A stretch of 64,000 bases of DNA from Acidovorax sp. GW101-3H11. GTDB taxonomy: Bacteria > Pseudomonadota > Gammaproteobacteria > Burkholderiales > Burkholderiaceae_C. Below, in pieces: positions 36,894 to 45,479 of the stretch (its first letter is position 1; every line of letters begins with the position of its first letter). The stretch spans positions 222,408 through 286,407 of the forward strand of contig NZ_LUKZ01000009.1 of the NCBI RefSeq assembly GCF_001633105.1. Reading direction: 5' to 3'. Both the position numbers and the translations under genes were made by a program. The notes beneath the pieces were generated by a model, which was not told where the DNA came from, ran no database searches, and saw only the letters and a program-made list of their open reading frames with translations.

Positions 36894-37349
36894 ATGGTGA
36901 CCAATTCGTACAGCAAATGGGGCGTCCGTCTGGGCACGCTGGGGCTCTGGGCCGTGGCCGGTGCCAGTGTGGTGTTCTGGGGGCTGCGCCTGTCGGCGCC
37001 CTCGGCGGTAGCGGTGGGCCCGGCGATGGCCCCGACCCCCGTGGTGCCCGATGCCCAGGCCCTGGCCCGTTTGCTGGGCGCCCAGCCGTTGGTGCCGGGC
37101 GCCGCGCCTGTGGCGCCCGTGGCCTCAGCGGCCAGCCGTTTCACGCTGATCGGGGTGCTGTCGGGCCGCAGCAGTGGCGGCGGGGCGGCCCTGATTGCAG
37201 TGGATGGCAAACCGGCCAAGCCCTTCCGTGTGGGGGCTGCGGTGGACGAGGGGCTGGTGCTGCAAGCGCTGGGCCCCCGGCAGGCGCAGCTGGGCGGCCA
37301 GGTGGGTGGGCCTGCCACGCTGACGCTGGACATGCCGCTCAAGAACTGA
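36894..37349 (+). CDS. gspC: GspC-like protein, short form without PDZ domain
   Basis: Probable inner-membrane clamp between the platform and the secretin. It has 151 residues: a short cytoplasmic start, one transmembrane helix (about 14-35), a Pro/Ala-rich linker and the homology region (SRFTLIGVLSGRSSGGGAAL, IAVDGKPAKPFRVGAAVDEG). The C-terminal PDZ or coiled-coil domain of longer GspC proteins is missing. A GTG at 36876 would add six residues. It is transcribed divergently from the gspG operon, which supports the assignment. Confidence 0.85.
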   Translation: MVTNSYSKWGVRLGTLGLWAVAGASVVFWGLRLSAPSAVAVGPAMAPTPVVPDAQALARLLGAQPLVPGAAPVAPVASAASRFTLIGVLSGRSSGGGAALIAVDGKPAKPFRVGAAVDEGLVLQALGPRQAQLGGQVGGPATLTLDMPLKN

Positions 37350-37394
37350 GCCCGCCTTCAAGGCCCGGCCCCTGGTTGGGTCTCAAGCCTGGCT

Positions 37395-37976
37395 TTAGGC
37401 CAGATCCCGCACTTCCCATTCGCCCCAGCCCGGGGCTGCCACGGGCCAGTTGTCTGGCCGGGGCATCACGCCTTCGCCATGCTGCTGCAGCCAGGCCACG
37501 CAGCGCGCCACGCCTGCGTGGGTGATCCACACCACATCGGCCCCGGCATGCTGGGCGCTCCACTGGCGGGCCGCCCGCAGCGCCAGCGCCACGCGGCCGA
37601 GCATGTGGGACAGGGGCTCGCCGCCGCCGGGCGCGTGGTGGGCGAAGTCTTCCATCCAAGCATCGATGTCGCTTTTGGCGAGGGTGCTCCAGGCCCGGCC
37701 TTCCCAGGCGCCAAAGTCCATTTCGCGCAGGCGGGCATCAGGAATCAGCATCAAATCGGGCCTTTCCGCGCACAGGGATTGCCCCAGCTGCTCACATCTT
37801 TGTAGCGTTGAGCAGAACACCCCCGGTGCGGGGGGCAGGGCGGCGGCCAGGCGCCGCGCGGTGGCCTGGGTGGCGGCCGGGTCGGCGGGCATGTCCAGCG
37901 CACCATAGCAGGTGCCCGGGGCCACCTGGGGGGCGGCATGGCGCACCAGCCACAGGCGGGCGCCGGGGTGGGTCAT
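37395..37976 (-). CDS. cobC: Histidine phosphatase, probable alpha-ribazole-5'-phosphate phosphatase
   Basis: Phosphoglycerate-mutase-fold phosphatase of 193 residues. The catalytic motif is LWLVRHAAP (RHA in place of RHG), followed by CSTLQRCEQLGQ, MDFGAWEGRAW (acid Glu) and VVWITHAGVARCV (second His). The ATG overlaps the cobS stop (ATGA, 37973-37976), which points to dephosphorylation of the lower-ligand nucleotide late in cobalamin synthesis. On sequence alone it could be another small phosphatase. Confidence 0.82.
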   Translation of the reverse strand: MTHPGARLWLVRHAAPQVAPGTCYGALDMPADPAATQATARRLAAALPPAPGVFCSTLQRCEQLGQSLCAERPDLMLIPDARLREMDFGAWEGRAWSTLAKSDIDAWMEDFAHHAPGGGEPLSHMLGRVALALRAARQWSAQHAGADVVWITHAGVARCVAWLQQHGEGVMPRPDNWPVAAPGWGEWEVRDLA

Positions 37977-38779
37977 GCCCAGCGCAGGGCGAGTGCTGCG
38001 CCCAGGTAGAAGCCGATTTCGCTCACCTGCTGGGTGGCGCCCAGGCAATCGCCGGTAAAGCCTTGCAGGCGCCGTGCAAACCAGCGTGCCATCCACGCGG
38101 CGGCGGCTGCGCTGAGGGTTGCAGACGCTATGAGAAAAATAGCTGATTGGGCATGCCAGACAAGCGCTAGCGGCGCAAAACACCACACAATGGCCGTGGC
38201 CAGGGCACTGCTCGATATCTGGTCGGCCAGCGGTTTGCTTTTGGAGCGTGCGGTGTCGCCCACATGCGGCAGGCTGCGCACGATGAACAGCGGCCACAGG
38301 CGCGACAGCACATGCGCGCCAACCAGGGCCGACAACGCGACGGCCAGGCTGTGCGCACCCAGCAGCGCGAGCAGGCTGAGTTTGGACAACAGGGCCAGCA
38401 CCAGCGCCATGGCGCCAAAGGCACCGATGCGCGAGTCTTTCATGATGTCGAGCGCACGTTCGCGCTGCGCGCTGCCACCCAGGCCGTCGGCCACGTCGGC
38501 CAGCCCGTCTTCATGGAAACCGCCCGTCATGAACACGGTGGCCACGGTGCTGAGCACGGCGGCCGCGGCCGGGGCAAAGGGGTTGGGGGCCAGCGCCCAG
38601 TGAAGGCCGCCATACACGCCCGCCGCCAGCAGGGCCGCCAGCCAGCCGATGCCGGGGAAATGCGCGGCACTGGCGCGCAGCATGGCGGGGCTGTAACCCA
38701 CCCAGTCTGCCAGCCGCCCGGTGACGGGAATGCGGGTGAAGAACTGCACGGCCAGCAGGTAGTGGCGCAGGGCTTGCAT
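37973..38779 (-). CDS. cobS: CobS, adenosylcobinamide-GDP ribazoletransferase
   Basis: Integral membrane enzyme that joins adenosylcobinamide-GDP with alpha-ribazole in cobalamin synthesis. It has 268 residues. AVQFFTRIPVTGRL opens the protein, GGFHEDGLADVADGLGG is the acidic catalytic motif and MKDSRIGAFGAMAL follows. The stretch LVWHAQSAIFLIAS near residues 205-218 is encoded by an AT-rich dispersed repeat and forms part of a hydrophobic segment. Of the other nucleotide-loop genes, cobT and cobU are not in the window. Confidence 0.95.
   Translation of the reverse strand: MQALRHYLLAVQFFTRIPVTGRLADWVGYSPAMLRASAAHFPGIGWLAALLAAGVYGGLHWALAPNPFAPAAAAVLSTVATVFMTGGFHEDGLADVADGLGGSAQRERALDIMKDSRIGAFGAMALVLALLSKLSLLALLGAHSLAVALSALVGAHVLSRLWPLFIVRSLPHVGDTARSKSKPLADQISSSALATAIVWCFAPLALVWHAQSAIFLIASATLSAAAAAWMARWFARRLQGFTGDCLGATQQVSEIGFYLGAALALRWA
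38124..38180 (+). repeat. AT-rich dispersed repeat, copy inside cobS
   Basis: GACGCTATGAGAAAAATAGC, TGATTGGGCATGCCAGAC, AAGCGCTAGCGGCGC. This is one of the clearest copies of the second subtype, ending in AAGCGCTAGCGGC. It is in frame with cobS on the minus strand. Confidence 0.7.
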
Positions 38780-38814
38780 GGCGTGCGGCGGGTGGGTTGG
38801 GTGTTTGCTTCTGT

Positions 38815-38863
38815 TTTGATAGCTATCAACGCCCTTGTATCAGGCGGTGACGGCCATTTTGAG
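38815..38863 (+). repeat. AT-rich dispersed repeat between ilvA and cobS
   Basis: TTTGATAGCTATCAACGCCC, TTGTATCAGGCGGTGACGGCC, ATTTTGA. It fills most of the 86-base gap between ilvA and cobS. TTGATAGCTATCAA is itself a perfect palindrome. Confidence 0.6.
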
Positions 38864-38865
38864 TA

Positions 38866-40425
38866 TTATTTTGAGCGCAGGAACAGCCGGTAGGCTGGGT
38901 TGAGCGTCTCTTCCACATAGGGGTAGCCCAGCGTGGCCAGGAAGGCGTCGAAGGTGGCGGTGTCTTCGGGCGGCACCTGGATGCCCACGAGGATGCGGCC
39001 GTAGTCCGCGCCTTGGTTGCGGTAGTGGAACAGGCTGATGTTCCAGGTCGGCTGCATCAGGCTCAGGAACTTGAGCAGCGCGCCGGGCCGCTCGGGGAAG
39101 GTGAAGCGCATCAGGCGCTCGTCCTGCGCCAGCGCCGAGTGGCCGCCCACGAGGTGGCGCAGATGCTCCTTGGCCAGTTCGTCGTGGGTCAGGTCTAGCG
39201 CCTCGAAGCCGTGGCGGCCGAAGTTCTTGGCGATCTTTTCCGATTCGCCCTTGCCATTGGTGGTGATGCCCACAAACACATGCGCCTGGGCGGCGTCGCT
39301 GATGCGGTAGTTGAACTCGGTCACATTGCGCGGGCCACCCGGCAGGCCGCCCACCACCTCGCAGAAGCGGCGGAAGCTGCCGCGCTCTTCAGGGATGGTG
39401 ACGGCGAACAGGGCTTCGCGCTCCTCGCCCACCTCGGCGCGCTCGGCCACAAAGCGCAGGCGGTCGAAGTTCATGTTGGCGCCGCAGAGGATGGCCGCGT
39501 AGGTCTCGCCCTTGGTCTTGTGCGTGGCCACATACTGTTTGATGGCGGCCACGGCCAGCGCGCCTGCGGGCTCGACGATGCTGCGCGTGTCCACAAAGAT
39601 GTCCTTGATGGCGGCGCAGACGGCGTCGGTGTCCACCGTCACGAACTCATCCACCAGGCCCTGCGCCACGCGGAAGGTTTCCTCACCCACCAGCTTGACG
39701 GCCGTGCCGTCGGAGAACAGGCCCACGTCGGGCAGCGTGACGCGCTGGTGGGCGTTGACGGACTGGATCATCGCGTCCGAGTCGTTCATCTGCACGCCGA
39801 TCACCTTGATCTCGGGCCGCACAGCCTTGATGTAGTTGGCCACGCCCGACACCAGGCCACCGCCGCCGATGGCCACGAACACCGCGTCGAGCTGGTTGCT
39901 GCCCAGGCTTTGCAGCTGGCGCAGGATTTCCATGGCGATGGTGCCCTGGCCCGCGATGACCAGCGGGTCGTCGAAGGGGTGCACAAAGGTCAGGCCTTGC
40001 TCCTTTTGCAGGCGGGCGGCGTGCTCGTACGCGTCGGAATAGCTCTCGCCGTGCAGCACCACCTCGCCCCCCAACGTCTTGACGGCATCCACCTTGAGCT
40101 GTGGCGTGGTCGTGGGCATGACGACCACGGCGCGCGTGCCCAGCTTGTGGGCGCTCATCGCCACGCCCTGGGCATGGTTACCGGCCGAGGCGCAGATCAC
40201 GCCGCGCTGCAGCTGTTCGGGCGTGAGGTGCGCCATCTTGTTGTAGGCGCCGCGCAGCTTGAAGCTGAACACGGGCTGCTGGTCCTCACGCTTCAGGAGC
40301 ACCTTGTTGTGCAGGCGGCGGCTGAGGCTCTTGGCCGGTTCCAGGGCCGACTCCACCGCCACGTCGTACACGCGGGCGGTCAGAATCTTCTTGAGGTAGT
40401 CGGCGGGGGTGAGGTGCTGGGTCAT
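38866..40425 (-). CDS. ilvA: IlvA, biosynthetic threonine ammonia-lyase
   Basis: PLP enzyme that converts threonine to 2-oxobutanoate, the first step of isoleucine synthesis. It has 519 residues, the long regulated form. The catalytic domain has the PLP lysine in FSFKLRGAYNKM, SAGNHAQGVAMSA and VAIGGGGLVSGVA. Two ACT-like domains (about 330-410, beginning FAVTIPEERGSFRRF, and 425-505, with RFTFPERPGALLKFL) bind isoleucine and valine for feedback control. The 5' region contains a terminator-like hairpin on this strand (40534-40567). Confidence 0.97.
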   Translation of the reverse strand: MTQHLTPADYLKKILTARVYDVAVESALEPAKSLSRRLHNKVLLKREDQQPVFSFKLRGAYNKMAHLTPEQLQRGVICASAGNHAQGVAMSAHKLGTRAVVVMPTTTPQLKVDAVKTLGGEVVLHGESYSDAYEHAARLQKEQGLTFVHPFDDPLVIAGQGTIAMEILRQLQSLGSNQLDAVFVAIGGGGLVSGVANYIKAVRPEIKVIGVQMNDSDAMIQSVNAHQRVTLPDVGLFSDGTAVKLVGEETFRVAQGLVDEFVTVDTDAVCAAIKDIFVDTRSIVEPAGALAVAAIKQYVATHKTKGETYAAILCGANMNFDRLRFVAERAEVGEEREALFAVTIPEERGSFRRFCEVVGGLPGGPRNVTEFNYRISDAAQAHVFVGITTNGKGESEKIAKNFGRHGFEALDLTHDELAKEHLRHLVGGHSALAQDERLMRFTFPERPGALLKFLSLMQPTWNISLFHYRNQGADYGRILVGIQVPPEDTATFDAFLATLGYPYVEETLNPAYRLFLRSK

Positions 40426-40533
40426 GGCAGGGCAGGTGGGGCCGCCACGGGGCAGCGGCGGGGGCCCACATCATAGGGGGTCGGTTTTTGTGGGCCGATT
40501 TGCCGGTGGGGGCTGCCACACGACCGGTCCAGC

Positions 40534-40567
40534 CAAAAAAAAGCCCCGGGCCGTGAGGCCTGGGGCT
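40534..40567 (-). terminator. Intrinsic terminator on the minus strand, 110 bases upstream of ilvA
   Basis: AGCCCCAGGCC, loop TCAC, GGCCCGGGGCT, then eight T (minus strand). It would stop minus-strand transcripts just before ilvA, so it may be an attenuator in the ilvA leader, or the end of a short RNA or of read-through from coq7. No leader peptide rich in Ile, Val or Leu codons was found upstream. Confidence 0.65.
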
Positions 40568-40784
40568 AATCCATCCTTTGAGGAGATGGAGGAGACAATC
40601 GGTGCAGGGCAAGTGCCGGGTTCCGGACTTCTTGCCGCCTGCCGCTTCCTTTCTGTTCGAAAGCGGCAATGCATGGGCGAAGTTTAGCGCGAGTCTTGTT
40701 GCGATGCAGCAAAATTCGCATCAAATTCTTTTCGTTTCGGTTTTTCGTGCGAAAAAAACCACGTGTCACACAGGAGAAACACAA

Positions 40785-41234
40785 ATGGAATGCACAGTCA
40801 GTTGGACCGGCGGGGCGGGAACCCGCTCGGGCATGGGTTTTGTGGCCGAGACCGGCAGCGGCCATGTTTTGACCATGGACGGCGCCCCCGATGCCGCCAA
40901 CCCCGCCAATGGCGGCCAGAACCTGGCGCCTCGCCCCATGGAAACCGTGCTGGCGGGCACGGGCGGCTGCACGGCCTATGACGTGGTGCTGATCCTCAAG
41001 CGCGGCCGCCATGATGTGCGCGGCTGCAGCGTCAAGCTGACCACCGAGCGCGCCACCACCGATCCCAAGGTGTTCACCAAGATCCACATGCACTTCACGG
41101 TGACCGGCAAGGGCATTCCGGCGGCGGCCGTGGAGCGCGCCATTGCGATGAGCCACGATAAATACTGCTCGGCCAGCATCATGCTGGGGAAAACGGCGGA
41201 CATCACCACCGGGTTCGACGTGCTGGAGGCCTGA
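40785..41234 (+). CDS. OsmC-like protein
   Basis: OsmC/Ohr-fold protein of 149 residues. The ATG at 40785 follows a good ribosome binding site (CAGGAGAAACACAA). The two family cysteines are present: the first in VLAGTGGCTAYDVVLIL and the second in SHDKYCSASIMLG. These residues reduce peroxides in characterised members. This resembles the YhfA-like OsmC branch rather than Ohr. The role here is not defined by neighbours (ilvA and coq7 are transcribed the other way). Confidence 0.9.
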   Translation: MECTVSWTGGAGTRSGMGFVAETGSGHVLTMDGAPDAANPANGGQNLAPRPMETVLAGTGGCTAYDVVLILKRGRHDVRGCSVKLTTERATTDPKVFTKIHMHFTVTGKGIPAAAVERAIAMSHDKYCSASIMLGKTADITTGFDVLEA

Positions 41235-41270
41235 GGCCTGCCGGGGCGGTCAAGTCCTGGAGGCTGCTGC

Positions 41271-41888
41271 TCAGAGGTAATGGGCAGTGGTGGTCATGAC
41301 CTTGGCCGCCGCCTTCATGGCCAGGCGCGCCGGTGCGGGCAGCTCCAGTGCGCCGGATGCGCGGGCCTGTGCGGCGTGCCGTTCCTCGTCGTCTTTCATG
41401 CGCGCGACCACGGCCCGGGAGGCGAGGTCCTGCGCAGGAAGCCGATCCAGGTGGCTTTGCAGGTGCGCGGCCACCTGGTTTTCCGTCTCGACCACAAACC
41501 CCAGGCTGGCCCGGTCGCTGACTTTGGCCGCCACCAGGCCCAGGGCAAACGCGCCCCCAAACCACAGGGGGTTGAGCAGGCTGGGCCGGGCGCCGAGTGC
41601 GTCCAGCCGCTGCCGGGTCCAGGCCAGGTGGTCGGTTTCTTCGCGCGCCGCCTCCTGCAGGTGCGCGCGCAACGCGGGGTCGCGGGTCACGGCGGCCTGG
41701 GCGGTGTAAAGCGCCTGCGCGCACACCTCGCCCACGTGGTTCACGCGCATCAGGGCACCCGCAAGCCGCTTCTCGCCGGGCTCCAGCGCGGCTTCGGCCA
41801 TTCCGTGGGCGGGTGTCTTTTCGGCCGCCTGGGGTGATGCAAAAAGTGTGCGCAGCGCGCTGTCTGCGGCAGTCAAAAAAGCGTCCAT
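41271..41888 (-). CDS. coq7: Coq7, 3-demethoxyubiquinol 3-hydroxylase
   Basis: Di-iron hydroxylase acting in the penultimate stage of ubiquinone synthesis. It has 205 residues from the ATG at 41888 ([16 protein letters not shown]); an upstream in-frame start is not conserved. Di-iron ligand motifs are visible: [45 protein letters not shown] and [12 protein letters not shown]. The central [16 protein letters not shown] fits the membrane-associated hydrophobic helix. It probably has its own promoter within 41889-42203. Confidence 0.94.
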   Translation of the reverse strand: MDAFLTAADSALRTLFASPQAAEKTPAHGMAEAALEPGEKRLAGALMRVNHVGEVCAQALYTAQAAVTRDPALRAHLQEAAREETDHLAWTRQRLDALGARPSLLNPLWFGGAFALGLVAAKVSDRASLGFVVETENQVAAHLQSHLDRLPAQDLASRAVVARMKDDEERHAAQARASGALELPAPARLAMKAAAKVMTTTAHYL

Positions 41889-42203
41889 GGATACCTTGGG
41901 GCGCGAAGGGTGCGCCGAAACACAAATTGCACCTTGATACAAAAAATCAATGTGCGGGGCACGGGAGTTGCATGGCCAAGAGCGATTCTGCCCCCATGCA
42001 CTGGAATGTTGCAACACTGCAACGGAATTTCCCTTTCGGGGCGATTGTGGGTGAATTCCTTTGCGAAACCCGGCCGGGTCTGGTGCAATAAGAGCAACTT
42101 CCCCACCAGGAGGTTGGCCCGGGAAACCGGCGGGACTGTGCAGGTGCTTTCACCATAGACCCCCCGTACCGGAGCCCGATGTTTAACCTTGGAGTAACTC
42201 GCA
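41889..42203. other. Divergent intergenic region between coq7 and the porin
   Basis: 315 bases without a gene. It must hold the coq7 promoter (minus) and the porin promoter (plus). A perfect inverted repeat GTTGCA-ACAC-TGCAAC lies at 42008-42023 and may bind a regulator. TTGCGA (42061-42066) followed after 17 bases by TGCAAT is a weak porin promoter candidate. The last 100 bases look like a structured porin leader (AGGAGG at 42110, CCCGGGAAACCGG). Confidence 0.4.
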
Positions 42204-43256
42204 ATGAAAAAATCCCTGATTGCCCTGGCTGTGCTGGCTGCTTCCGGCGCTGCAATGGCTCAATCTTCCGTGACCCTGTTCGGCGTGGTTGACGCAACCT
42301 ATGCCTACGGCTCCGGCAGCGTCTCTAACAAGTCGCAACTGACGAACTCCGGCTACAACAGCAGCCGTCTGGGTTTCCGTGGCGTTGAAGATCTGGGTGG
42401 CGGTCTGTCCGCTTCGTTCTGGCTGGAAGCCGGTGTGAACAATGACAATGGTTCCGGCGCTAACACGAGCACCAACAACCAAGGCGCCAGCGGTGCTACC
42501 GGTGGTGGCGGTCTGACTTTCAACCGTCGTTCGACGGTCAGCCTGAACGGCGGCTTTGGTGAAGTGCGTCTGGGCCGTGACTACACCCCCCAATTCTGGA
42601 ATCTGACCGTGTTCGATCCGTTCGGCACGAACGGCGTGGGCACGACCCAAACCCTGAACTCCAGCCTGGGTGGCCCTACCACCGTCCGCGCTTCGAACTC
42701 CATCGGCTACTTCCTGCCAGGCAAGCTGGGCGGTTTCTACGGCCAAGCCCAGTACTACATGGGTGAAAACAACAGCGGCACGCCTGCCAAGAAGGACGGC
42801 AATGGCCTGGCTCTGCGCGCTGGCTATGCCAACGGCCCCATCAACGTCGCTCTGGCTTTCTCTGAAACCAAGTTCGTTTCCGGCAACATCCAGGCGTTCA
42901 ACCTGGGCGGCCAGTACGACCTGGGCGTGGCCAAGATCATGGCTCACTACAACAGCGACGACATCAAGAACGGCAACGAAGGCACTGGCTTCCTGATCGG
43001 TGGTCTGATCCCCGTGGGCGCTGGCGAAGTTCGTCTGGCTTACTCGACCTACAAGATCGACACCGTGGGTGCTGATCCCCGTTCGAACAAGATCGCTCTG
43101 GGCTACGTGCACAACCTGTCCAAGCGTACCGCTCTGTACACCACGTTCGCTCGCGTGAGCAACAAGAATGGCGCCGCTCAGTCCCTGAACGGTGCAGTGA
43201 CTGCTGCAAACCGCAACTCGACCGGTTACGACTTCGGTATCCGTCACAGCTTCTAA
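42204..43256 (+). CDS. Outer-membrane porin (Omp32 type)
   Basis: Trimeric 16-strand porin typical of betaproteobacteria. It has 350 residues. The signal peptide (about 1-20, MKKSLIALAVLAASGAAMAQ) is followed by SSVTLFGVVDATY, the usual first strand. FNRRSTVSLNGGFGEVRLG and GYDFGIRHSF (C-terminal strand ending in Phe, the outer-membrane assembly signal) are family marks. Codon use looks strongly biased, and together with the strong terminator suggests high expression. Substrate preference cannot be read from the sequence. Confidence 0.95.
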   Translation: MKKSLIALAVLAASGAAMAQSSVTLFGVVDATYAYGSGSVSNKSQLTNSGYNSSRLGFRGVEDLGGGLSASFWLEAGVNNDNGSGANTSTNNQGASGATGGGGLTFNRRSTVSLNGGFGEVRLGRDYTPQFWNLTVFDPFGTNGVGTTQTLNSSLGGPTTVRASNSIGYFLPGKLGGFYGQAQYYMGENNSGTPAKKDGNGLALRAGYANGPINVALAFSETKFVSGNIQAFNLGGQYDLGVAKIMAHYNSDDIKNGNEGTGFLIGGLIPVGAGEVRLAYSTYKIDTVGADPRSNKIALGYVHNLSKRTALYTTFARVSNKNGAAQSLNGAVTAANRNSTGYDFGIRHSF

Positions 43257-43294
43257 TATCAACACTGGCTTATGCCAGTGGTCGATATAAAAGC

Positions 43295-43324
43295 AAAAAG
43301 CCGCCTTCGGGCGGCTTTTTTTTT
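43295..43324 (+). terminator. Intrinsic terminator after the porin gene
   Basis: AAAAAGCCGCC, loop TTCG, GGCGGC and nine T. A second stem (CACTGGC-TTAT-GCCAGTG, 43263-43280) lies just before it. Confidence 0.92.
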
Positions 43325-43514
43325 GCCTGTTTGATGGCTGTAGCGTGGGTATGTGGTTCTGGATATTTGTACTGGCGGATGGATAGATTGCCGCTTGGGG
43401 TGGCTGCGCTAATGCTAGGTGATGAATTCTGATGGTGTGGAGGCGGTGATTCTTCGATCTGTGCTGCTTTTGTTTGCTGATGGGGCAAGGCTTGGAAAGC
43501 AAGACGGGGGAAAT

Positions 43515-43529
43515 GCACACTGGGAGTGC
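43515..43529 (+). promoter_or_regulatory. Candidate NtrC binding site (GCAC-N7-GTGC)
   Basis: GCAC (43515-43518), seven bases, GTGC (43526-43529), preceded by T: the arrangement of the enteric NtrC site. A weaker half-match (GCAC-N7-GTTG, 43531-43545) follows 16 bases on. It lies about 125 bases upstream of the predicted sigma-54 start, a usual enhancer distance. Confidence 0.5.
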
Positions 43530-43625
43530 TGCACAAGAGGTGTTGGCCCTTTGCTGCTACGGGGCTGGGCGTCTTGTAACCCTATTTCAGGCGCAATCTC
43601 TTTGGTGCGAGAGATGCCGACTGAT

Positions 43626-43641
43626 TGGCACCATCCTTGCA
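43626..43641 (+). promoter_or_regulatory. Sigma-54 promoter of the peptide ABC operon
   Basis: TGGCACCATCCTTGCA. The GG and GC are 12 bases apart as the -24/-12 consensus demands, and every consensus core base is present. The start would be near 43652, about 109 bases before the first gene. The rest of 43325-43760 shows no gene. Confidence 0.75.
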
Positions 43642-43760
43642 TAAGATGCCTGCCGAAAGCAGCATGGATTGGCCCTTCGGTGTGCCCGGGATTCAGGGAT
43701 TTCCCGTTGGCTATAGAGCAATCATTACTGCATAGTAAAACTTTTATTCAAGAGGGTTCC

Positions 43761-45341
43761 ATGAAACTCAAATACAGTCTTTTGTCGGTGGCTGCAGCTG
43801 CCGCGCTGTTGTGTGCGCCTATGGTGCATGCCAAGCCCTTCAAATGGGCGAGCCAGGGGGAAATCGCCACGTGGGATATCCACTCTCAAAACAATGCCCT
43901 GCAAAACGGCATTCACGCCAATGTGTATGAGAGCCTGGTTTACTACAACAGCAAGACATTTGAGGTGGAGCCTGTGCTGGCAACCGCCTGGAGGGAAGTC
44001 AGCCCCACGCAGGTGCGTTTCACCTTGCGCCAGGGGGTCAAGTTCCATGATGGCTCCACGCTGACCACGGACGATGCCGTGTATTCGATCCAGCGTGCCA
44101 TGGCCAAGACCTCGAACTTCACGCCCTACGTTCAGGGCATCAGCAAGGTCGTGAAGGTCGATGCGCAGACCTTCGACGTGATCCTGTCGGCGCCCAATCC
44201 GGTGCTGCTGCGCCAGATGACCGAGCTGCGCATCATGAGCAAGGCATGGGCGGAAAAGAACAAGTCGGTTGAGCCCAAGGACATCAAGGGCTCGGACGAG
44301 AATTTTGCACACCGCAACGCCATGGGCACCGGTCCCTACACGCTGGATTCGTGGCAGCCCGATGTGAAGATGGTGTTCAAGCGCAACCCCAACTGGTGGG
44401 GCAAGATGGACGGCAACGTGACCGAAATCATCTACACGCCGATCAAGTCCAATGCCACGCGGATCGCAGCGCTGATTTCGGGTGAGGTGGACATGGTGTT
44501 GGATCCCACGCCCCAGGATTTGGGCCGCTTGCGTGCAAGCCCTGAGCTGAAGGTGATTGACGGCATCGAGAACCGCACCATCTTCCTGGGCATGGACCAG
44601 TTCCGCGAAGAACTTCCCGGCTCCAACATCAAGGGCAAGAACCCGCTCAAGGACGTGCGCGTGCGCAAGGCCCTGTACCAGGCCATTGATGCCGAGACGA
44701 TCTCGCGCAACATCATGCGCGGCCTGGGCAAGCCCACGGGCACCATCGTGGCACCGCAGGTGGCGGGCTATACCGAGGCGGTGGGCAAGCGCTTCCCCTA
44801 CAGCGTGGAAGCTTCCAAGAAGCTGCTGGCCGAGGCGGGCTACCCCGACGGTTTTGAAGTGGATTTCGCCTGCCCCAACAACCGCTACATCAATGACGAG
44901 GCCATCTGCCAGGCCGTGACCGCCATGTGGTCGCGCGTGGGCGTGAAGGCCAAGCTGCGCACGCTGCCGCTGGTGAACTACTTCCCGATGATCCAGCGCT
45001 ACGAAGCCAGCATCTACATGCTGGGCTGGGGCGTGCCCACCTTCGACGCGCTGTACAGCCTGCAGTCGCTGACCCGCTCCGTGGGCCAGGGTGGTGACGG
45101 CAACTACAACGTGGGCCGCTACAGCAACCAGCGCATGGACTACCTGGTGGACCGCATCAAGGCGGAAACCGATGCGCCCGTGCGTTCGCGCATGCTGACC
45201 GAAGCGCTGCAGCTGTCCAACGATACGGTGTCCCACATTCCGCTGCATGACCAGGTGATCCCATGGGCCATGAAGAAGAACGTGGAAGTGGTCCACCGCG
45301 CAGACAACCGCGTGGACATGCGTACGGTCAAGGTGAACTGA
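43761..45341 (+). CDS. ABC transporter substrate-binding protein, peptide type (first of two)
   Basis: Periplasmic solute-binding protein of family 5 (DppA/OppA/GsiB group), 526 residues. The signal peptide is about 1-24 (MKLKYSLLSVAAAAALLCAP, then MVHA before KPF). The characteristic N-terminal stretch is NVYESLVYYN, followed by the family signature RFTLRQGVKFHDGSTLTTDD and GTGPYTLDSWQPD. The ATG at 43761 follows AGAGGGTTCC. It is the first gene after the sigma-54 promoter and is followed by an internal terminator, probably giving excess binding protein over the membrane components. The ligand is unknown. Confidence 0.93.
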   Translation: MKLKYSLLSVAAAAALLCAPMVHAKPFKWASQGEIATWDIHSQNNALQNGIHANVYESLVYYNSKTFEVEPVLATAWREVSPTQVRFTLRQGVKFHDGSTLTTDDAVYSIQRAMAKTSNFTPYVQGISKVVKVDAQTFDVILSAPNPVLLRQMTELRIMSKAWAEKNKSVEPKDIKGSDENFAHRNAMGTGPYTLDSWQPDVKMVFKRNPNWWGKMDGNVTEIIYTPIKSNATRIAALISGEVDMVLDPTPQDLGRLRASPELKVIDGIENRTIFLGMDQFREELPGSNIKGKNPLKDVRVRKALYQAIDAETISRNIMRGLGKPTGTIVAPQVAGYTEAVGKRFPYSVEASKKLLAEAGYPDGFEVDFACPNNRYINDEAICQAVTAMWSRVGVKAKLRTLPLVNYFPMIQRYEASIYMLGWGVPTFDALYSLQSLTRSVGQGGDGNYNVGRYSNQRMDYLVDRIKAETDAPVRSRMLTEALQLSNDTVSHIPLHDQVIPWAMKKNVEVVHRADNRVDMRTVKVN

Positions 45342-45358
45342 TCTCGCTCAGCCTGAAG

Positions 45359-45391
45359 AGAGCAAGGGCCCGGCGGTCCTTGCTCTTTTTT
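45359..45391 (+). terminator. Intrinsic terminator inside the peptide ABC operon
   Basis: AGAGCAAGG (45359-45367) pairs with CCTTGCTCT (45378-45386) with GCC/GGT pairing inside, then six T. It lies between the first binding protein and the permease, so it probably attenuates rather than ends the operon. Confidence 0.75.
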
Positions 45392-45479
45392 GACTTAGAT
45401 TGAAGACGTTTCGCCCCCCGGCGCCCTGCCCATCAAAAGTGGCTGCGGCGCTCCTATCGAACACTCACTCGACTCTCCG

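Noticed and set aside
40570..40750. Leader peptide for classical attenuation of ilvA
   Set aside because: The only minus-strand ORF running into the terminator contains a single Ile-Val pair and no run of branched-chain codons.
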